NCBI GenBank assembly: GCA_025936195.1
Contig: JAICTW010000077.1
Location: 1 to 8,347 of the forward strand
Direction of reading: 5' to 3'
Length of the DNA stretch: 8,347 nt
Source: Flavisolibacter sp.
Lineage (GTDB): Bacteria; Bacteroidota; Bacteroidia; Chitinophagales; Chitinophagaceae
Below, in pieces: positions 7,741-8,347 of this stretch (positions within the stretch are counted from its first letter, which is position 1; each line of letters begins with the position of its first letter). Both the position numbers and the translations under genes were made by a program. The notes below the pieces were generated by a model. The model made no database searches, had not been told where the DNA came from, and saw only the letters and a program-made list of their open reading frames with translations.

Positions 7741-8347
7741 TTACCAACTGCTGAGGCGAATACCTACGTTGTATGGATTTTGCTCCAATCCTTTGCTCCA
7801 CATGGAGTTTATGGCATAGGAACCATAAAGCCTTACAGGGCCAAGGTTCAATTCACCTATGTAAGAAAGTTTCCATTTTTCAAGATCAAAATCGTTGTGC
7901 AGTTTGTTTTTCTTTCCATTGTCCACAATTTTTTGGCGGGCATCGTATAAAAAGCCTGCGCTAACACCGGCGCTGAGACCAAATCCCTTTTTCTGTCCGG
8001 GTGTGAAATTAAAATTCAACATCAATGGAACTGTAATATAATCGGCAGCCAGTTTGTTTTTTTCGGCATCCTTTAGTGTAGGGTCAATGGAAATGGCGGT
8101 TGGATTTTTAGTGAACCGTATTTGTTCATCTTCAAACCGGTAATTGTTTAATTCCATACCAAGTCCATATTTTAAATTCACTACATGCTTGATCATGTTC
8201 AGCTTTTGCATGAACATCCAGATGTTTACGTTCACCGATTTTCCTGTTCTTAATTTCATTTGGTCTTTGGCAACACCTGCACCAACAAATCCTGATGATT
8301 GGGCGGTAGCATAATCTGTTTTATCATTCCAGTTGGCAAAGCCCAGG
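7741..8347 (-). CDS. Outer-membrane beta-barrel protein (PorT-like family), C-terminal part (cut by window edge)
   Basis: The frame is open from the window edge to the stop at 7741-7743, giving 201 visible residues. The first in-frame ATG (8259) is internal: coding-like sequence continues above it (GFANWNDKTDYATAQSSGF, then GAGVAKDQ), so the start is outside the window. The protein shows alternating polar/apolar strands typical of a barrel, near visible residues 34-49, 54-71, 101-117, 121-140, 158-169, 170-183 and 192-201. Charged loops separate them (for example DPTLKDAEKNK and DNGKKNKLHNDFD). It ends in YNVGIRLSSW, with the terminal aromatic residue expected of a BAM insertion signal. LKYGLGMELNNYRF, DYITVPLMLNF and LSYIGELNLGPVRLYGSY resemble the outer-membrane beta-barrel (OMP_b-brl_2/PorT) proteins frequent in Chitinophagaceae. 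The specific function is unknown. A strong terminator follows. Confidence 0.85.
   Translation of the reverse strand, partial: LGFANWNDKTDYATAQSSGFVGAGVAKDQMKLRTGKSVNVNIWMFMQKLNMIKHVVNLKYGLGMELNNYRFEDEQIRFTKNPTAISIDPTLKDAEKNKLAADYITVPLMLNFNFTPGQKKGFGLSAGVSAGFLYDARQKIVDNGKKNKLHNDFDLEKWKLSYIGELNLGPVRLYGSYAINSMWSKGLEQNPYNVGIRLSSW

Overview
The window looks like chromosomal housekeeping DNA from a Bacteroidota bacterium, most likely the Chitinophagaceae/Chitinophagales group. The evidence is a GldA-type ABC ATPase, a PorT-like outer-membrane barrel ending in an aromatic residue, start codons without Shine-Dalgarno sequences, and a few copies of the Bacteroidota -7 promoter motif (TAnnTTTG). Base composition is moderate to low in GC. 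I see no tRNA, rRNA, CRISPR array, insertion sequence, phage gene or integration scar. The family assignment comes from protein similarity remembered by eye, not from a search.

Layout. Positions 1-4263 hold five minus-strand genes. In transcription order these are a beta-carbonic anhydrase (can, 4263-3631), a GldA-like ABC ATPase (3581-2655), enolase (eno, 2581-1298), a membrane fatty-acid hydroxylase (1103-438) and the N-terminal half of tRNA (guanine-N7) methyltransferase (trmB, 351-1, cut by the window edge). The first three are spaced 49 and 73 bp apart and may be co-transcribed. A rho-independent terminator closes eno, and a -7-like promoter precedes the hydroxylase. Diverging from can across a 142-bp gap is a plus-strand pair, satP (acetate/succinate transporter) and acs (acetyl-CoA synthetase), only 17 bp apart. 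Converging on acs from the right is a secreted L,D-transpeptidase-fold protein (7590-7006). Upstream of that is the C-terminal part of an outer-membrane beta-barrel protein (8347-7741, cut by the window edge), which ends at a very clear terminator.

How the genes fit together. satP-acs forms a compact acetate-scavenging unit: uptake, then activation to acetyl-CoA. The divergent carbonic anhydrase supplies or buffers bicarbonate, the substrate of acetyl-CoA carboxylase and of anaplerotic carboxylases, so shared control is plausible but unproven. Enolase is central glycolysis. The hydroxylase probably modifies membrane lipid acyl chains, and the transpeptidase-fold protein and barrel belong to the cell envelope. 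I found no convincing undescribed system. The points most worth checking are the FA2H-like hydroxylase, the variant catalytic motif of the L,D-transpeptidase, the lone GldA-type ATPase beside eno, its possibly leaderless promoter, and the 9-bp direct repeats in the can/satP divergent region.
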